DNA of 64,000 nucleotides from Anaerocolumna cellulosilytica (GCF_014218335.1 NZ_AP023367.1:3349501-3413500); one strand, 5' to 3'. Counted from the first letter of the stretch, positions 1 to 8,708 are shown. Program-made: numbers and translations. The notes: generated by a model from the sequence alone, not told the origin.

Positions 1-425
1 TCTGGTTATAGCCGCCTCCCTGGCTTTGGTCACGATTTTGTCCCTGATAGCCTTGGCCACGGTTCTGTCCTTGGTAGCCTTGACCCTGTGGACGATTTTG
101 GTTATTATAACCACCACCTTGACTGCGGTTCTGGTTATTATAGCCGCCTCCCTGGCTCTGGTCACGATTTTGTCCCTGATAGCCTTGACCACGGTTCTGT
201 CCCTGATAGCCCTGACCCTGTGGACGATTTTGGTTATTATAACCACCGCCTTGACTGCGGTTTTGGTTGTTATAGCTTCCCTGACTTTGATCACGGTTTT
301 GGTTGTTATACCCTCCCTGACTTTGATCACGGTTTTGGTTGTTATACCCTCCCTGGCCTTGATCACGGTTTTGCCCTTGATAACCCTGACCCTGTGGACG
401 GTTCTGGTTATTATAGCCACCACCC
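1..425 (-). repeat. Tandem repeats inside infB coding for Gln/Gly/Asn/Arg-rich units
   Basis: The coding strand consists of in-frame units of 27-39 bp encoding variants of GGYNNQNR and GQGYQGQNR separated by DQSQ, SQ or PQ. A higher-order unit of about 44 codons (132 bp) is present nearly twice: the text beginning near position 2 recurs near 133 with few base changes. Near-identical DNA, including third positions, indicates recent duplication by slippage or unequal exchange. The tract continues past the left edge. Confidence 0.9.
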
Positions 426-709
426 TGGTTTTGTCTGTTCATCTGCTGGTTTGCTGATCCTGCAGCTGAGGCATGACGGTTGTTGTCGCCATTATGTGGC
501 TGAGATACAGTCTGCTTATCTCTAAAAGAAGTATCTTTTTGTGAATTGTCTCTAGGAGAAAAATGACTTTTCACCATATTCACAGCACTATCATCTATAC
601 TGCTCATGTGGCTTTTTACATCCATACCCTTTTCATTTAAAAAGCTGACGATATCCTTACTGTGTTTATCCATTTCTTTTGCTAATTCATATATCTTAAT
701 TTTTGCCAT
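1..709 (-). CDS. infB: Translation initiation factor IF-2, N-terminal part (3' end outside window)
   Basis: IF-2 is the GTPase that places initiator tRNA on the 30S subunit. Only the first 236 codons lie in the window. Reading on the minus strand from ATG at 709, residues 1-50 (MAKIKIYELAKEMDKHSKDI) match the IF2_N domain. After a polar linker, from about residue 95 to the window edge, the protein is a low-complexity tract of units such as GGGYNNQNR, QGYQGQNR and DQSQ. The GTPase core is not in view. The start has a GGAGG ribosome binding site about 8 nt upstream. It is the last gene seen of the nusA operon, 24 bp after the L7Ae-type gene. The identity rests on the N-terminal domain plus operon position; the repeats are not informative for family. 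Confidence 0.93.
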   Translation of the reverse strand, partial: MAKIKIYELAKEMDKHSKDIVSFLNEKGMDVKSHMSSIDDSAVNMVKSHFSPRDNSQKDTSFRDKQTVSQPHNGDNNRHASAAGSANQQMNRQNQGGGYNNQNRPQGQGYQGQNRDQGQGGYNNQNRDQSQGGYNNQNRDQSQGSYNNQNRSQGGGYNNQNRPQGQGYQGQNRGQGYQGQNRDQSQGGGYNNQNRSQGGGYNNQNRPQGQGYQGQNRGQGYQGQNRDQSQGGGYNQ

Positions 710-733
710 ACTTACTACCTCCACTTATACGAC

Positions 734-1111
734 TCAATGTATATCCATACATTTGTCATTGTTAAACATGTTCAGTTGCTTTTCTACCGCATCAGCCAGA
801 CCTTTGTCTAACAGAACTAGGGATGCCCTGAATTCTTTTCCTATTGCGTGGCCAAGTTTTGTTTTTTCACCAAAAAAGTAAATCGGCACTTTATAGTAAG
901 TACACATATTGGTAAACATTTTTTTCGTATTGTTCGATGCATCCTCAGCAACAATTACTAATTTGCCTTTTCCTTCTTTCACGGATTTTTCTGTCATAAA
1001 TTCACCGCTTAAAAGGCTGCCGGCCTTTGCTGCCAATCCAATATAAGAAAATACTTTTTTTTCTACAATAGGCCTAAGCCCGCTATTATCCTTTTCATCA
1101 TTCAAGTCCAT
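734..1111 (-). CDS. ylxQ: L7Ae/L30e-family RNA-binding protein (YlxQ type)
   Basis: 125 aa protein of the L7Ae/L30e/S12e/Gadd45 fold, the YlxQ group found between ylxR and infB in Firmicutes. Visible family features are the N-terminal segment VFSYIGLAAKAGSLLSGEF, the central strand LVIVAEDASNNTKKMF and the turn VPIYFFGEKTKLGHAIGKE. Members bind kink-turn RNA; the exact target of YlxQ is not settled. It overlaps the 3' end of ylxR by 14 bp, so the two are probably translationally coupled; its AGGAG ribosome binding site lies inside ylxR, 4 nt before the chosen ATG. The length is slightly above the usual ~100 aa because of an acidic N-terminal extension. Confidence 0.85.
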   Translation of the reverse strand: MDLNDEKDNSGLRPIVEKKVFSYIGLAAKAGSLLSGEFMTEKSVKEGKGKLVIVAEDASNNTKKMFTNMCTYYKVPIYFFGEKTKLGHAIGKEFRASLVLLDKGLADAVEKQLNMFNNDKCMDIH

Positions 1112-1370
1112 TCAGCTCCTTTTCTAATGCCTCATACACTTCATGAGGAATACTTACCTTTAAGGATCTTTCAAGGCCCTTGCTTTTCGCTGCCTTCCGA
1201 AGACATTCTAAGGATTTGCATATGTATGCTCCTCTGCCGTTCTTCTTGCCAGTAGCATCAATTATGATAGCTTCCTCCGGTGTTTTAATTACTCGGATCA
1301 TTTCTTTTTTATTTTTTAACGCCCCACAACCTGTGCATTGTCTCTGGGGAATTTTTTTAATGCCACTCAT
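1098..1370 (-). CDS. ylxR: YlxR/RnpM family RNA-binding protein (DUF448)
   Basis: 90 aa protein with the YlxR signature PQRQCTGCGALKNKKEMIRV near the N-terminus and the GRGAYICKSLECLRKAAKSK segment in the middle, both hallmarks of DUF448. YlxR (renamed RnpM in some Firmicutes) is reported to bind the RNase P RNA and to modulate RNase P; that role is transferred from the family. The ATG at 1370 follows the nusA stop by one base, and its ribosome binding site (GGGAA) lies within the last nusA codons. It sits in the conserved order nusA-ylxR-ylxQ-infB. Confidence 0.92.
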   Translation of the reverse strand: MSGIKKIPQRQCTGCGALKNKKEMIRVIKTPEEAIIIDATGKKNGRGAYICKSLECLRKAAKSKGLERSLKVSIPHEVYEALEKELNGLE

Positions 1371-1371
1371 A

Positions 1372-2427
1372 CTATTCCCATCCGTAGTCTTCTGCCTGTG
1401 ACTCGCTCTTAATATCTATCTTATAGCCGGTGAGTCTTGCAGCCAGTCTAGCATTCTGACCTTCCTTACCAATTGCTAAAGATAACTGATAATCTGGAAC
1501 GATAACACGCGCACTTTTTTCTTCTTCATCCACATGAACAGATACAACCTTTGCAGGACTTAAAGCATTCTCAATCAGAATAGCCGGATTTTCACTCCAA
1601 TTAATAATATCTATTTTTTCGCCCCTTAACTCATTAACAATGGCATTCACCCTTGCACCATTTAGACCTACGCAGGAACCTACCGGGTCAACATCAGGAT
1701 TGTTTGAATAAACCGCCATCTTTGTTCTGGAACCTGCTTCTCTTGAAATACTCTTGATTTCAACAGTACCATCTTTTACTTCTGTTACTTCTGCCTCAAA
1801 TAGACGTTTTACAAGCTCGGGATGCGTTCTGGACACAGTAATTCTTGGACCTTTTGTAGTATCTTTTACTTCAAGTACATAAAGCTTAATACGGTCTGTT
1901 GGCCTGAAATGCTCTGCTTTAACTTGTTCATTTTCCGTCAGCACAGCATCAACCTTACCAAGATTAATACTTACATTATTGCCTACGTAACGCTGTACAA
2001 TACCAGTAACTACATCTTTTTCTTTACTGTAGTACTGGTTAAATAGAACTTTTCTTTCCTCTTCCCTAATTTTTTGCACTACCACCTGTTTCGCCTTCTG
2101 AGCTGCAATACGTCCGAAATTCTTAGGAGTCACTTCAACATTAACGATATCTCCGATATCATTTCTGGGATATTTTAACCTGGCTTCCACAACACTTACC
2201 TGAGTAACAGGGTCTGTAACAGTTTCTACAATTTCACGCTCTGCATAAACGCTGACTGCTCCGGTTTGTCGGTTAATGTCAACTTTTATATTATCTGCTT
2301 TGCCGAAATGATTTTTACAGGCTGCAACCAAAGAATTTTCCATAGCTTCCAGTAATATTTCCTTGCTGATATCTTTTTCTCTTTCAATCTGATTTAATGC
2401 GTCAATTAACTCTTTATTATTGTTCAT
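1372..2427 (-). CDS. nusA: Transcription termination/antitermination factor NusA
   Basis: 351 aa, the short NusA form of Gram-positive bacteria. It binds RNA polymerase and nascent RNA and modulates pausing, termination and antitermination. Residues 1-130 are the polymerase-binding N-terminal domain (starting NKELIDALNQIEREKDISKE), followed by an S1 domain with GIVQRYVGNNVSINLG and two KH domains, with DPVGSCVGLNGARVNAI and then LAIGKEGQNARLAARLTG. There are no C-terminal acidic repeats of the E. coli kind. The start has a strong GGAGGA site. It lies 54 bp after rimP and 1 bp before ylxR. Confidence 0.97.
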   Translation of the reverse strand: MNNNKELIDALNQIEREKDISKEILLEAMENSLVAACKNHFGKADNIKVDINRQTGAVSVYAEREIVETVTDPVTQVSVVEARLKYPRNDIGDIVNVEVTPKNFGRIAAQKAKQVVVQKIREEERKVLFNQYYSKEKDVVTGIVQRYVGNNVSINLGKVDAVLTENEQVKAEHFRPTDRIKLYVLEVKDTTKGPRITVSRTHPELVKRLFEAEVTEVKDGTVEIKSISREAGSRTKMAVYSNNPDVDPVGSCVGLNGARVNAIVNELRGEKIDIINWSENPAILIENALSPAKVVSVHVDEEEKSARVIVPDYQLSLAIGKEGQNARLAARLTGYKIDIKSESQAEDYGWE

Positions 2428-2481
2428 TTTCTTCGAATCCTCCTCATTCCTGTTCTAGTATGTCAGACAAGATATTATGTG

Positions 2482-2949
2482 TTAAAAGTCAAACGCCAAA
2501 CGGATTAATGCTATATTAGACCGCGGAATTTCCAACATATTTCCATTTTCTAATTCGACGACCAACTTCTCCTGGTCGTACTCAGTTAACAGGCCTACAA
2601 ATTCCTTCTGCTTATCAATGCCTTTAAAAAGCTTAATTTCAACTTCTTTATTAATGCTTCTAGCAAAGTCCTTCTCTTTTTTTAATTGTCTGCCAAGACC
2701 AGGGGAACTGACCTCTAAAATATAAGCATCCGGTATAAAGTCATGCTCATCCAATAAATCACTGAGTGCTCTGCTTATCAGCTCACAATCATCAACAGAA
2801 ATACCGCCTTCTTTGTCAATATAGGCTCTAAGATACCAGTTACCACCCTCTTTTACATATTCAACGTCTACCAAATCAAAGTTATTCTTTTGTATGATGG
2901 GCTCAAGCAGCTTTTCTGTTTTTAATTCATATTCTTCTCTTTTTGTCAT
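2482..2949 (-). CDS. rimP: Ribosome maturation factor RimP
   Basis: 155 aa protein that assists 30S subunit maturation. The N-terminal alpha/beta domain carries the typical LVDVEYVKEGGNWYLRAYID and the motif ISVDDCELISRALSDLLDE, then YILEVSSPGLGRQLKKEKDF, all strongly conserved in RimP; the C-terminal Sm-like domain ends in IPRSNIALIRLAFDF. I place the start at ATG 2949 because GGAGG lies 7 nt upstream; a longer reading from 2991 is possible but would put the ribosome binding site inside the gene. It is the first gene of the rimP-nusA-ylxR-ylxQ-infB operon, downstream of a sigma-A type promoter at 3091-3119. Confidence 0.95.
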   Translation of the reverse strand: MTKREEYELKTEKLLEPIIQKNNFDLVDVEYVKEGGNWYLRAYIDKEGGISVDDCELISRALSDLLDEHDFIPDAYILEVSSPGLGRQLKKEKDFARSINKEVEIKLFKGIDKQKEFVGLLTEYDQEKLVVELENGNMLEIPRSNIALIRLAFDF

Positions 2950-3037
2950 TGAATCCTCCATGTATCTTACATCTATAGCAGACGTAAACAACTGTTACTG
3001 TTGCAAATTATTAACTTTGCTTTTACGCAAATATAAA

Positions 3038-3057
3038 GAGTGGACTTTCGCCCACTC
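3038..3057 (-). promoter_or_regulatory. Leader hairpin of the rimP-nusA operon (possible attenuator)
   Basis: On the minus strand GAGTGG and CCACTC pair around the 8-nt loop GCGAAAGT, followed by CTTTATATTTG. It lies between the -10 at 3091 and the rimP start, so it is in the 5' leader of this operon. I recall similar short GC hairpins with trailing T's ahead of rimP/nusA in other Firmicutes. Function as an attenuator, for example for NusA autoregulation, is inference. Confidence 0.6.
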
Positions 3058-3090
3058 TCATTCCATACGTTATCATACTTACAATAAATG

Positions 3091-3119
3091 ATTATAGCAC
3101 CAGTTATCAGATAATGCAA
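3091..3119 (-). promoter_or_regulatory. Sigma-A type promoter for rimP-nusA-infB
   Basis: On the minus strand -35 TTGCAT (3119-3114), a 17-nt spacer and -10 TATAAT (3096-3091). It follows the end of the his operon at 3158 and precedes the rimP leader hairpin. Confidence 0.75.
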
Positions 3120-3157
3120 GGGGTTTTTTAATTTTTTCCAATTACAGCCATAAATCC

Positions 3158-4417
3158 TTATCTGCGGTGCGCCAATTCTTTTACGATATCTGACCACTCT
3201 AATCCACATTCTGCCATGAGCACCATCATATGATAAAGAAAATCTGATATTTCATACTTTAATTCTTCTGCATCAGGGTTTTTAGCGGCTATAATAATTT
3301 CCGTGGCTTCCTCACCGCATTTTTTTAATATTTTGTCAATCCCCTTATCAAATAAATAATTTGTGTAAGAGCCTTCTTTCGGATTCTTTTTTCGGTCAGC
3401 TATGGTCTCATACACTTCTGAAAAAACCGTTAAAGGATTGGTAGTATCGTGCGCCTTCTTCACCAAATCAGTATAAAAACAACTCTGACTGCCTGTATGG
3501 CAGGCAGGTCCTACTTGCTGTACTTTTGCAAGGATAGTATCTTTATCACAGTCAATTTGTAATGTCTTAACATACTGAACATGACCGGACGTTTCGCCTT
3601 TTACCCACAGGCTTTGCCTGCTCCGGCTAAAGTAAGTCATCTTACCTGTCTCTACCGTCCTATCAAAAGCTTCTTCATTCATATATGCTACCATTAATAC
3701 CTGACTGGTTTTATACTCCTGAACAACAACCGGAATCAATCCGTCACCGTTTAACTTAAACTCCTTAAATGCAAGACTGCTTTCATAAGTATTAACTTCA
3801 ACTCCCTGTTCCTTTAAGGTCTTTTTCACCTGAAACAATTCCGTACTGTTGAATCTATCTGAGATGATACCTGTTACACCTTTTAAAGTTATTATATCCT
3901 TTAGCTGCACATCCAGTAAGCTGTCCCTTAGTATAACAGGTACACTCATTACTTCTATCATGTCCAGAAAATCAACCGTTAATTCATTCCGGTCTAAAAT
4001 TAAGGTTGAGATACACAGATTTTTTAGAACATCCAAAGATGTTTTCTTTAATACGTCCTCTAAATTATCCAGCAGCAAATAAATTTTATCTGTTCCAAAC
4101 CGTAAAGCTCCTTCTTTTATAGCCTCCGGAAAGTTTAAGGTTTCCTTTTGCAATACTACATAAGAAGCTCCGGTATAAAGTGCCTTTTTTATATCTTCAA
4201 ACCGCTTTACATAGCAGCCGATATATATGGGAATATCAATCGTTTTGGAAAGTTCTTTTACCAGAATTAGAAATTCTTCCCGTTGTTCTTCCACCATAGA
4301 GTACTGATATACATATATTCCATCTGCACCGCCTGATTCATAAGCTGCTGCTGCCTGTCGTACTTGCTCATTCCCCTGACCTTCGCAATTTATAGAAGGT
4401 ATAATTTTTTGATACAT
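3158..4417 (-). CDS. hisI: HisIE (phosphoribosyl-AMP cyclohydrolase/phosphoribosyl-ATP pyrophosphatase) with degenerate HisF-like N-terminal domain
   Basis: 419 aa, about twice the length of ordinary HisIE. Residues 226-316 are His[29 protein letters not shown], and the metal-binding IDCDKD and [13 protein letters not shown] are intact. Residues 340-419 are HisE with [16 protein letters not shown] and [14 protein letters not shown]. These catalyse steps 2 and 3 of histidine synthesis. Residues 1-210 resemble the HisF barrel: IIPSIN where HisF has [44 protein letters not shown] in place of the GGGIRS region, and IYLLLDN. The first catalytic Asp is Asn here and the phosphate-binding glycines are lost, so this domain is probably not a cyclase. 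It is the last his gene, 92 bp after hisB, with a GGTGGG ribosome binding site. Confidence 0.92.
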   Translation of the reverse strand: MYQKIIPSINCEGQGNEQVRQAAAAYESGGADGIYVYQYSMVEEQREEFLILVKELSKTIDIPIYIGCYVKRFEDIKKALYTGASYVVLQKETLNFPEAIKEGALRFGTDKIYLLLDNLEDVLKKTSLDVLKNLCISTLILDRNELTVDFLDMIEVMSVPVILRDSLLDVQLKDIITLKGVTGIISDRFNSTELFQVKKTLKEQGVEVNTYESSLAFKEFKLNGDGLIPVVVQEYKTSQVLMVAYMNEEAFDRTVETGKMTYFSRSRQSLWVKGETSGHVQYVKTLQIDCDKDTILAKVQQVGPACHTGSQSCFYTDLVKKAHDTTNPLTVFSEVYETIADRKKNPKEGSYTNYLFDKGIDKILKKCGEEATEIIIAAKNPDAEELKYEISDFLYHMMVLMAECGLEWSDIVKELAHRR

Positions 4418-4509
4418 AGCTTCATGCCCACCTTTCTCCTATATTTTACCGCCATTAATAGCTTGACTGACTCTCAGCTTTATGCCCCATGCTAGCAGTA
4501 AAAGATAAC

Positions 4510-5100
4510 CTAATCTACCACTCCCTTAGTAGACAAAACATCCTGTATCCGCTCATCTTTTGCAGAAGCTTCGTCTAATGCTCTGGCAAATGCCTTAAAG
4601 ATAGCTTCAATAATATGATGATTATTACTTCCATGCAATACCTTTATATGAAGGTTCATACCTGCACTGTATGATATGGCATAAAAAAATTCTTTCACCA
4701 ACTCTGTATCCAGATATCCTACTCTGTCCGTGGTTAATTCCACATCAAAGACTAGATAAGGACGGCCTGACAAATCAATGGCACATAAAGCAAGCGTTTC
4801 ATCCATTGGAAGCATAGTACTGCCATACCGTTTTATGCCCTTCTTATCCCCGAGTGCCTGTTTGATTGCCTGTCCAAGAACTATTCCGGTATCTTCTACT
4901 GTATGATGTCCGTCCACATATAAATCTCCAGTTACTTTTAGGGTTAAATCAAAAAAACCATGTCTTGCAAAACTATGAAGCATATGGTCAAAAAATCCGA
5001 TGCCGGTATCTATTTGGGCATTTCCTGTTCCATCCAAATCTACAGTAAGGTTTATGTCTGTTTCCTTGGTTTTTCTTTCAATGACTGCTCTTCTTGCCAT
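4510..5100 (-). CDS. hisB: Imidazoleglycerol-phosphate dehydratase
   Basis: 196 aa monofunctional HisB, which dehydrates imidazole glycerol phosphate to imidazole acetol phosphate (step 6 of the histidine pathway). The metal-binding motifs are present: DHMLHSFARHGFFDL, DGHHTVEDTGIVLGQA, and near the C-terminus GSNNHHIIEAIFKAFARAL. No HisN phosphatase domain is fused, as is usual in Firmicutes. The start at ATG 5100 (MARRAVIERKTKET) gives the family length and follows the hisD stop by one base; a reading from 5151 would extend into hisD without family support. Confidence 0.96.
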   Translation of the reverse strand: MARRAVIERKTKETDINLTVDLDGTGNAQIDTGIGFFDHMLHSFARHGFFDLTLKVTGDLYVDGHHTVEDTGIVLGQAIKQALGDKKGIKRYGSTMLPMDETLALCAIDLSGRPYLVFDVELTTDRVGYLDTELVKEFFYAISYSAGMNLHIKVLHGSNNHHIIEAIFKAFARALDEASAKDERIQDVLSTKGVVD

Positions 5101-5101
5101 A

Positions 5102-6409
5102 TTAACACTCTTCCCCTTTCTCTTCAAAACGTACGGAGATGGAATTGGCATGCGCAGTTAAGCCTTCTGCTTCGGCAAAGGTAACTATGTCCTTATGAAT
5201 AGGCTCCAAAGCTTCTTTTGAATAGGATATAATGCTTGATTTCTTAATAAAGTCATCTACACTAAGAGGTGAGAAGAATTTTGCCGTACCATTGGTTGGA
5301 AGTACATGATTTGGTCCTGCAAAGTAATCTCCTAACGGTTCACTGCTATATTCACCAAGGAATATAGCACCTGCATTCTCTATCTTTGTCATTATCTGAA
5401 AAGGGTCTTTAGTTAAAATCTCTAGATGTTCAGAGGCTATTTCATTAGCAGCTGCTATGGCCTCTTCTATATTTGAGGCAATTAGAATATATCCATAATT
5501 ATCAAGAGATTTTTTAATAATTTCTTTTCTGGATAATATGGCAGTAAATCCCTCTACTTCCTTTAACACCTGCTCTGCAACTTCACTGCTAGTCGTAACT
5601 AAAATTGCTGATGCCAATTCATCATGCTCAGCCTGGGATAGAAGATCTGCTGCGATATATCTGGGGTTAGCAGTTTCATCAGCAAGTACAAGGATTTCAC
5701 TGGGCCCTGCAATGGAGTCTATACTTACATGCCCATACACAGCTTTTTTGGCAAGTGCTACATAGATATTACCGGGTCCTACTATTTTATCTACCTTAGG
5801 GACACTTTCTGTACCAAAGGCCAAGGCAGCGATTGCCTGGGCTCCTCCGGCTTTATATATTCTATCAACTCCTGCTTCCCTTGCTGCAACCAGGGTTCCG
5901 GCATAAATTTTACCGTCCCTATCCGGAGGCGTCACCATAATCACTTCTTTAACCCCTGCCACTCTTGCAGGAAGAACATTCATAAGTACAGAGGAGGGAT
6001 AAGCAGCTTTTCCACCGGGAACATACACCCCTACAGAAGATAAAGGCGTAACCTTTTGTCCTAAAATAACTCCATTTGGCTCACTGTCAAACCAACTGTA
6101 CTGTTTTTGCTTCGCATGATAGTTTTTTATATTTATGGCTGCTTTTTTAATTACCTCAATTACTTCGGGAGCAACGGTCTGGTAAGCTTCCTCATACTCT
6201 GCTTCAGTAACTAAAATATTGTCTTTACTGATATCTGCCTTGTCAAACTGCTTTGTGTATGCAAACAATGCGTGGTTGCCATTTGCCCTCACATCTTCAA
6301 TAATCAGACTCACGGTTTCCATATAAGTGTCGTATTGATTCGGACTTCTTTTTAAAAGATTGTTAAGCAAATCTTTTTTGGTTTCTGTATCTAACTTTAA
6401 TATCTTCAT
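5102..6409 (-). CDS. hisD: Histidinol dehydrogenase
   Basis: 435 aa enzyme for the last two oxidations, histidinol to histidine, using NAD and zinc. Seen in the sequence: GVYVPGGKAAYPSSVLMN, DKIVGPGNIYVALAKK, SIAGPSEILVLADE, LLSQAEHDELASAILVT (Zn ligands) and IASEHLEIL with the general-base His, then FLGEYSSEPLGDYFAGPNH. Length is normal. GGAGG stands about 10 nt before the ATG. It lies between hisG and hisB, a standard his operon order. Confidence 0.97.
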   Translation of the reverse strand: MKILKLDTETKKDLLNNLLKRSPNQYDTYMETVSLIIEDVRANGNHALFAYTKQFDKADISKDNILVTEAEYEEAYQTVAPEVIEVIKKAAINIKNYHAKQKQYSWFDSEPNGVILGQKVTPLSSVGVYVPGGKAAYPSSVLMNVLPARVAGVKEVIMVTPPDRDGKIYAGTLVAAREAGVDRIYKAGGAQAIAALAFGTESVPKVDKIVGPGNIYVALAKKAVYGHVSIDSIAGPSEILVLADETANPRYIAADLLSQAEHDELASAILVTTSSEVAEQVLKEVEGFTAILSRKEIIKKSLDNYGYILIASNIEEAIAAANEIASEHLEILTKDPFQIMTKIENAGAIFLGEYSSEPLGDYFAGPNHVLPTNGTAKFFSPLSVDDFIKKSSIISYSKEALEPIHKDIVTFAEAEGLTAHANSISVRFEEKGEEC

Positions 6410-6436
6410 AGCCTGTTCCCTCCTTCTTGTGTATTT

Positions 6437-7084
6437 TTACGAATTTTTTGCCAACACTTCCCTAAGAGCAGTGATTAGTCTTGTAATTCTCTCATGCTGC
6501 ATCTTCATACTCACCTGATTTACCACCATACGAGCTGATAACGGACAGATTTCTTCAAGAACATCCAGTCCGTTTTCTCTTAAGGTAGACCCGGTTTCCA
6601 CAATATCCACGATAACCTCAGACAGACCTACAATGGGCGCAAGCTCTATGGAACCATTTAATTTTATAATTTCAACCGTTTGATGCTTTTTATTATAAAA
6701 ATAATCTTTCGCTATATTGGGGTATTTAGTAGCTACACGTATCAGTTCCCCGTGCTGCAATAATTCCATTGCCTCTTTGGGTCCGGCTACACACATTCTG
6801 CATTTTCCAAGTCCCAAATCAATGACTTCATAAAGTTTGCGGCCCTCTTCCAATATGGTATCACGGCCTACTACTCCGATATCAGCAGCACCATATTCAA
6901 CATAAGTTGGCACATCATTGGCTTTCGCAAGGAATATTTTTATTTTTTGTTCCTCATTAACGAATATTAATTTTCTGGAGTCCGGATCTTTCATTTCTTC
7001 ACAGGTATATCCCACCTGCTCCAGAATTTCCAGAGTCTTTTTTGCAAGTCTTCCCTTAGCAAGGGCAAAGGTTAAATATCTCAT
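6437..7084 (-). CDS. hisG: ATP phosphoribosyltransferase, short catalytic form HisG(S)
   Basis: 215 aa, the short type of HisG that lacks the C-terminal regulatory domain and works as a hetero-octamer with HisZ. It catalyses ATP plus PRPP to PR-ATP, the committed step. Typical segments are [37 protein letters not shown], the PRPP-binding [16 protein letters not shown], and the closing [14 protein letters not shown] choose ATG 7084 because GGGAG lies 6 nt upstream and the product then begins as other HisG proteins do; upstream in-frame codons to 7165 would run through the hairpin-SD module. hisZ precedes it, as expected for this form. Confidence 0.96.
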   Translation of the reverse strand: MRYLTFALAKGRLAKKTLEILEQVGYTCEEMKDPDSRKLIFVNEEQKIKIFLAKANDVPTYVEYGAADIGVVGRDTILEEGRKLYEVIDLGLGKCRMCVAGPKEAMELLQHGELIRVATKYPNIAKDYFYNKKHQTVEIIKLNGSIELAPIVGLSEVIVDIVETGSTLRENGLDVLEEICPLSARMVVNQVSMKMQHERITRLITALREVLAKNS

Positions 7085-7113
7085 AAGAACTCCCATCTGT
7101 GCGCACTTGCACA
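7085..7113 (-). promoter_or_regulatory. Hairpin-SD module before hisG
   Basis: On the minus strand TGTGC and GCACA form a stem around a 6-nt loop (7098-7102 with 7109-7113), then GAT, GGGAG (7094-7090) as ribosome binding site, 5 nt and ATG. The same layout occurs before four other genes in this window. Confidence 0.65.
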
Positions 7114-7269
7114 TATAAAAAAAGGTACCGTAACAGTTTTTTATAATATAATAAGTTTCAGGCATTTGCTAATACATCCACCTGATATTTTAATAAACAG
7201 CATAAACTAATTTTTTGCCTGTAGAAGTTTAAACTATTACCATAAATATCCGGCAGACATTTACTAGGA

Positions 7270-8526
7270 TTACATAAAATCCTGAATTCTTGCCGCTGTT
7301 ACCGTTCCTGTATCTGACTGAATTACCTGGATTAACTCTGACTCGGTAAAGTAAAGAATCCCACCAATTCCATTCCTCCTGGAATATGCAATGTATTCAT
7401 CGATTTCTTTTTCTTCTTCCACTGCCAGCAACTCTATATTCATACTTTGGCTTCTGAAATGATTTGCCAAAACAATTGCATTTTTTAGAAGATGTTTTTT
7501 ATATAATATCAGGGTGTTTTCCGGTTCCCCTTTTATTTCAATTTTTTGTCTTGAAAGAGCCAATAACAACTGATCAACTAAGATGGCTAGTCCGATTGCC
7601 GGTGCTTCCTTACCGAACTGTCCCACCAAATTATCATATCTTCCTCCATTTGCTATAGTATCTCCGGTACCATAGGTATATGCACGGAATATGATTCCTG
7701 TATAATAATTGTATTTGCTTAACATTCCAAGGTCAAAGGTAATGTATTGTTCCAAACCGTATACAGATAATATATCATAGAGTTGTTCCAGACGTTCAAT
7801 CGCCTGTAGTGCCCTTTTATTTTTTGTTAGCGCTTTTGCCTCAGATAGTTTCTCAAGATTGCCAAAAAGCTCTGGAAGGGTCAAAAATACTTTTTTCAGT
7901 TCCGGGCTGATATCTTTACTGGATATTAACTCTTCCACACCAAACATATTTTTCTGTTCGATTAGATGACGCAGTTGAGACTCTTCTTCCGCATTAAATC
8001 CGGCTTCCTCCGATAAACCGCAGAAAAATTCTGCTTCACCAATTTCTACCTGAAATTCCTTCAGTCCGGCATCTAATAGGCACTCAATGGTTAAAGCCAG
8101 CATTTCTGCATCCCCCTGAGGAGTTGCATCATTGATAAGCTCTGCACCTAACTGGGTAGATTCCTTTAATTTCCCTTGATAACTGCTGTTATTTATGAAT
8201 GTACTTCCCATGTAACAAAGCCTGATAGGAAACATTTCTTCTTTGTAGTATTTTGCTGCACATCTGGCAATAGATGGAGTAATATCCGGCCTTAATACCA
8301 ATGTATTTCCTTCTCTGTCAAAAAATTTATACATGTGCTTAGGGGCTACAGTTCCTCTTTCCTGACTGAAAATATCAGCAAATTCAAAGGTCGGTGTCTG
8401 TATGTCCTTAAAACCGTGAAGCTTCATTATATGATGAAGTTTATTCTGAAGTACCAGTTTTCGTTCACATTCTGCATTATAAATATCTCTCACACCTTCC
8501 GGTGTATGTAATAATCTTTCTATCAT
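7270..8526 (-). CDS. hisZ: ATP phosphoribosyltransferase regulatory subunit HisZ
   Basis: 418 aa paralogue of the class II histidyl-tRNA synthetase core that has become the allosteric subunit for short HisG. Core motifs seen are LLHTPEGVRDIYNAE at the N-terminus, FADIFSQERGTVAPKHMYKFFDREG and LRPDITPSIARCAAKY, and FDLGMLSKYNYYTGIIFRAYTYGTG with ANGGRYDNLVGQFG. A full anticodon-binding domain is reduced to a short C-terminal region. Position as first gene of the his operon, followed by a short hisG, supports HisZ over HisS. The start at 8526 follows AAAGGTG by 4-5 nt; ATG at 8541 is the alternative. Confidence 0.93.
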   Translation of the reverse strand: MIERLLHTPEGVRDIYNAECERKLVLQNKLHHIMKLHGFKDIQTPTFEFADIFSQERGTVAPKHMYKFFDREGNTLVLRPDITPSIARCAAKYYKEEMFPIRLCYMGSTFINNSSYQGKLKESTQLGAELINDATPQGDAEMLALTIECLLDAGLKEFQVEIGEAEFFCGLSEEAGFNAEEESQLRHLIEQKNMFGVEELISSKDISPELKKVFLTLPELFGNLEKLSEAKALTKNKRALQAIERLEQLYDILSVYGLEQYITFDLGMLSKYNYYTGIIFRAYTYGTGDTIANGGRYDNLVGQFGKEAPAIGLAILVDQLLLALSRQKIEIKGEPENTLILYKKHLLKNAIVLANHFRSQSMNIELLAVEEEKEIDEYIAYSRRNGIGGILYFTESELIQVIQSDTGTVTAARIQDFM

Positions 8527-8708
8527 GTTGCACCTTTGCATAACATATCATTCACAGATGTGTTACTGAGCACCCTTTCTTATCTGTATTTTGATAGCTT
8601 TCTATTTAATAAATAACTAAAACACGACGTGAAATCCTACTATTAACTATTCTTCTTTCTACTTCACCATGGTAACGTGATAATTCACTACCATATCAAT
8701 GTCAACCT

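Noticed and set aside
26-525. Long plus-strand open reading frames opposite infB
   Set aside because: They are hydrophobic or repetitive mirror images of the Gln/Gly repeat tract on the minus strand, with no ribosome binding site and no independent composition; the infB reading frame explains the sequence.
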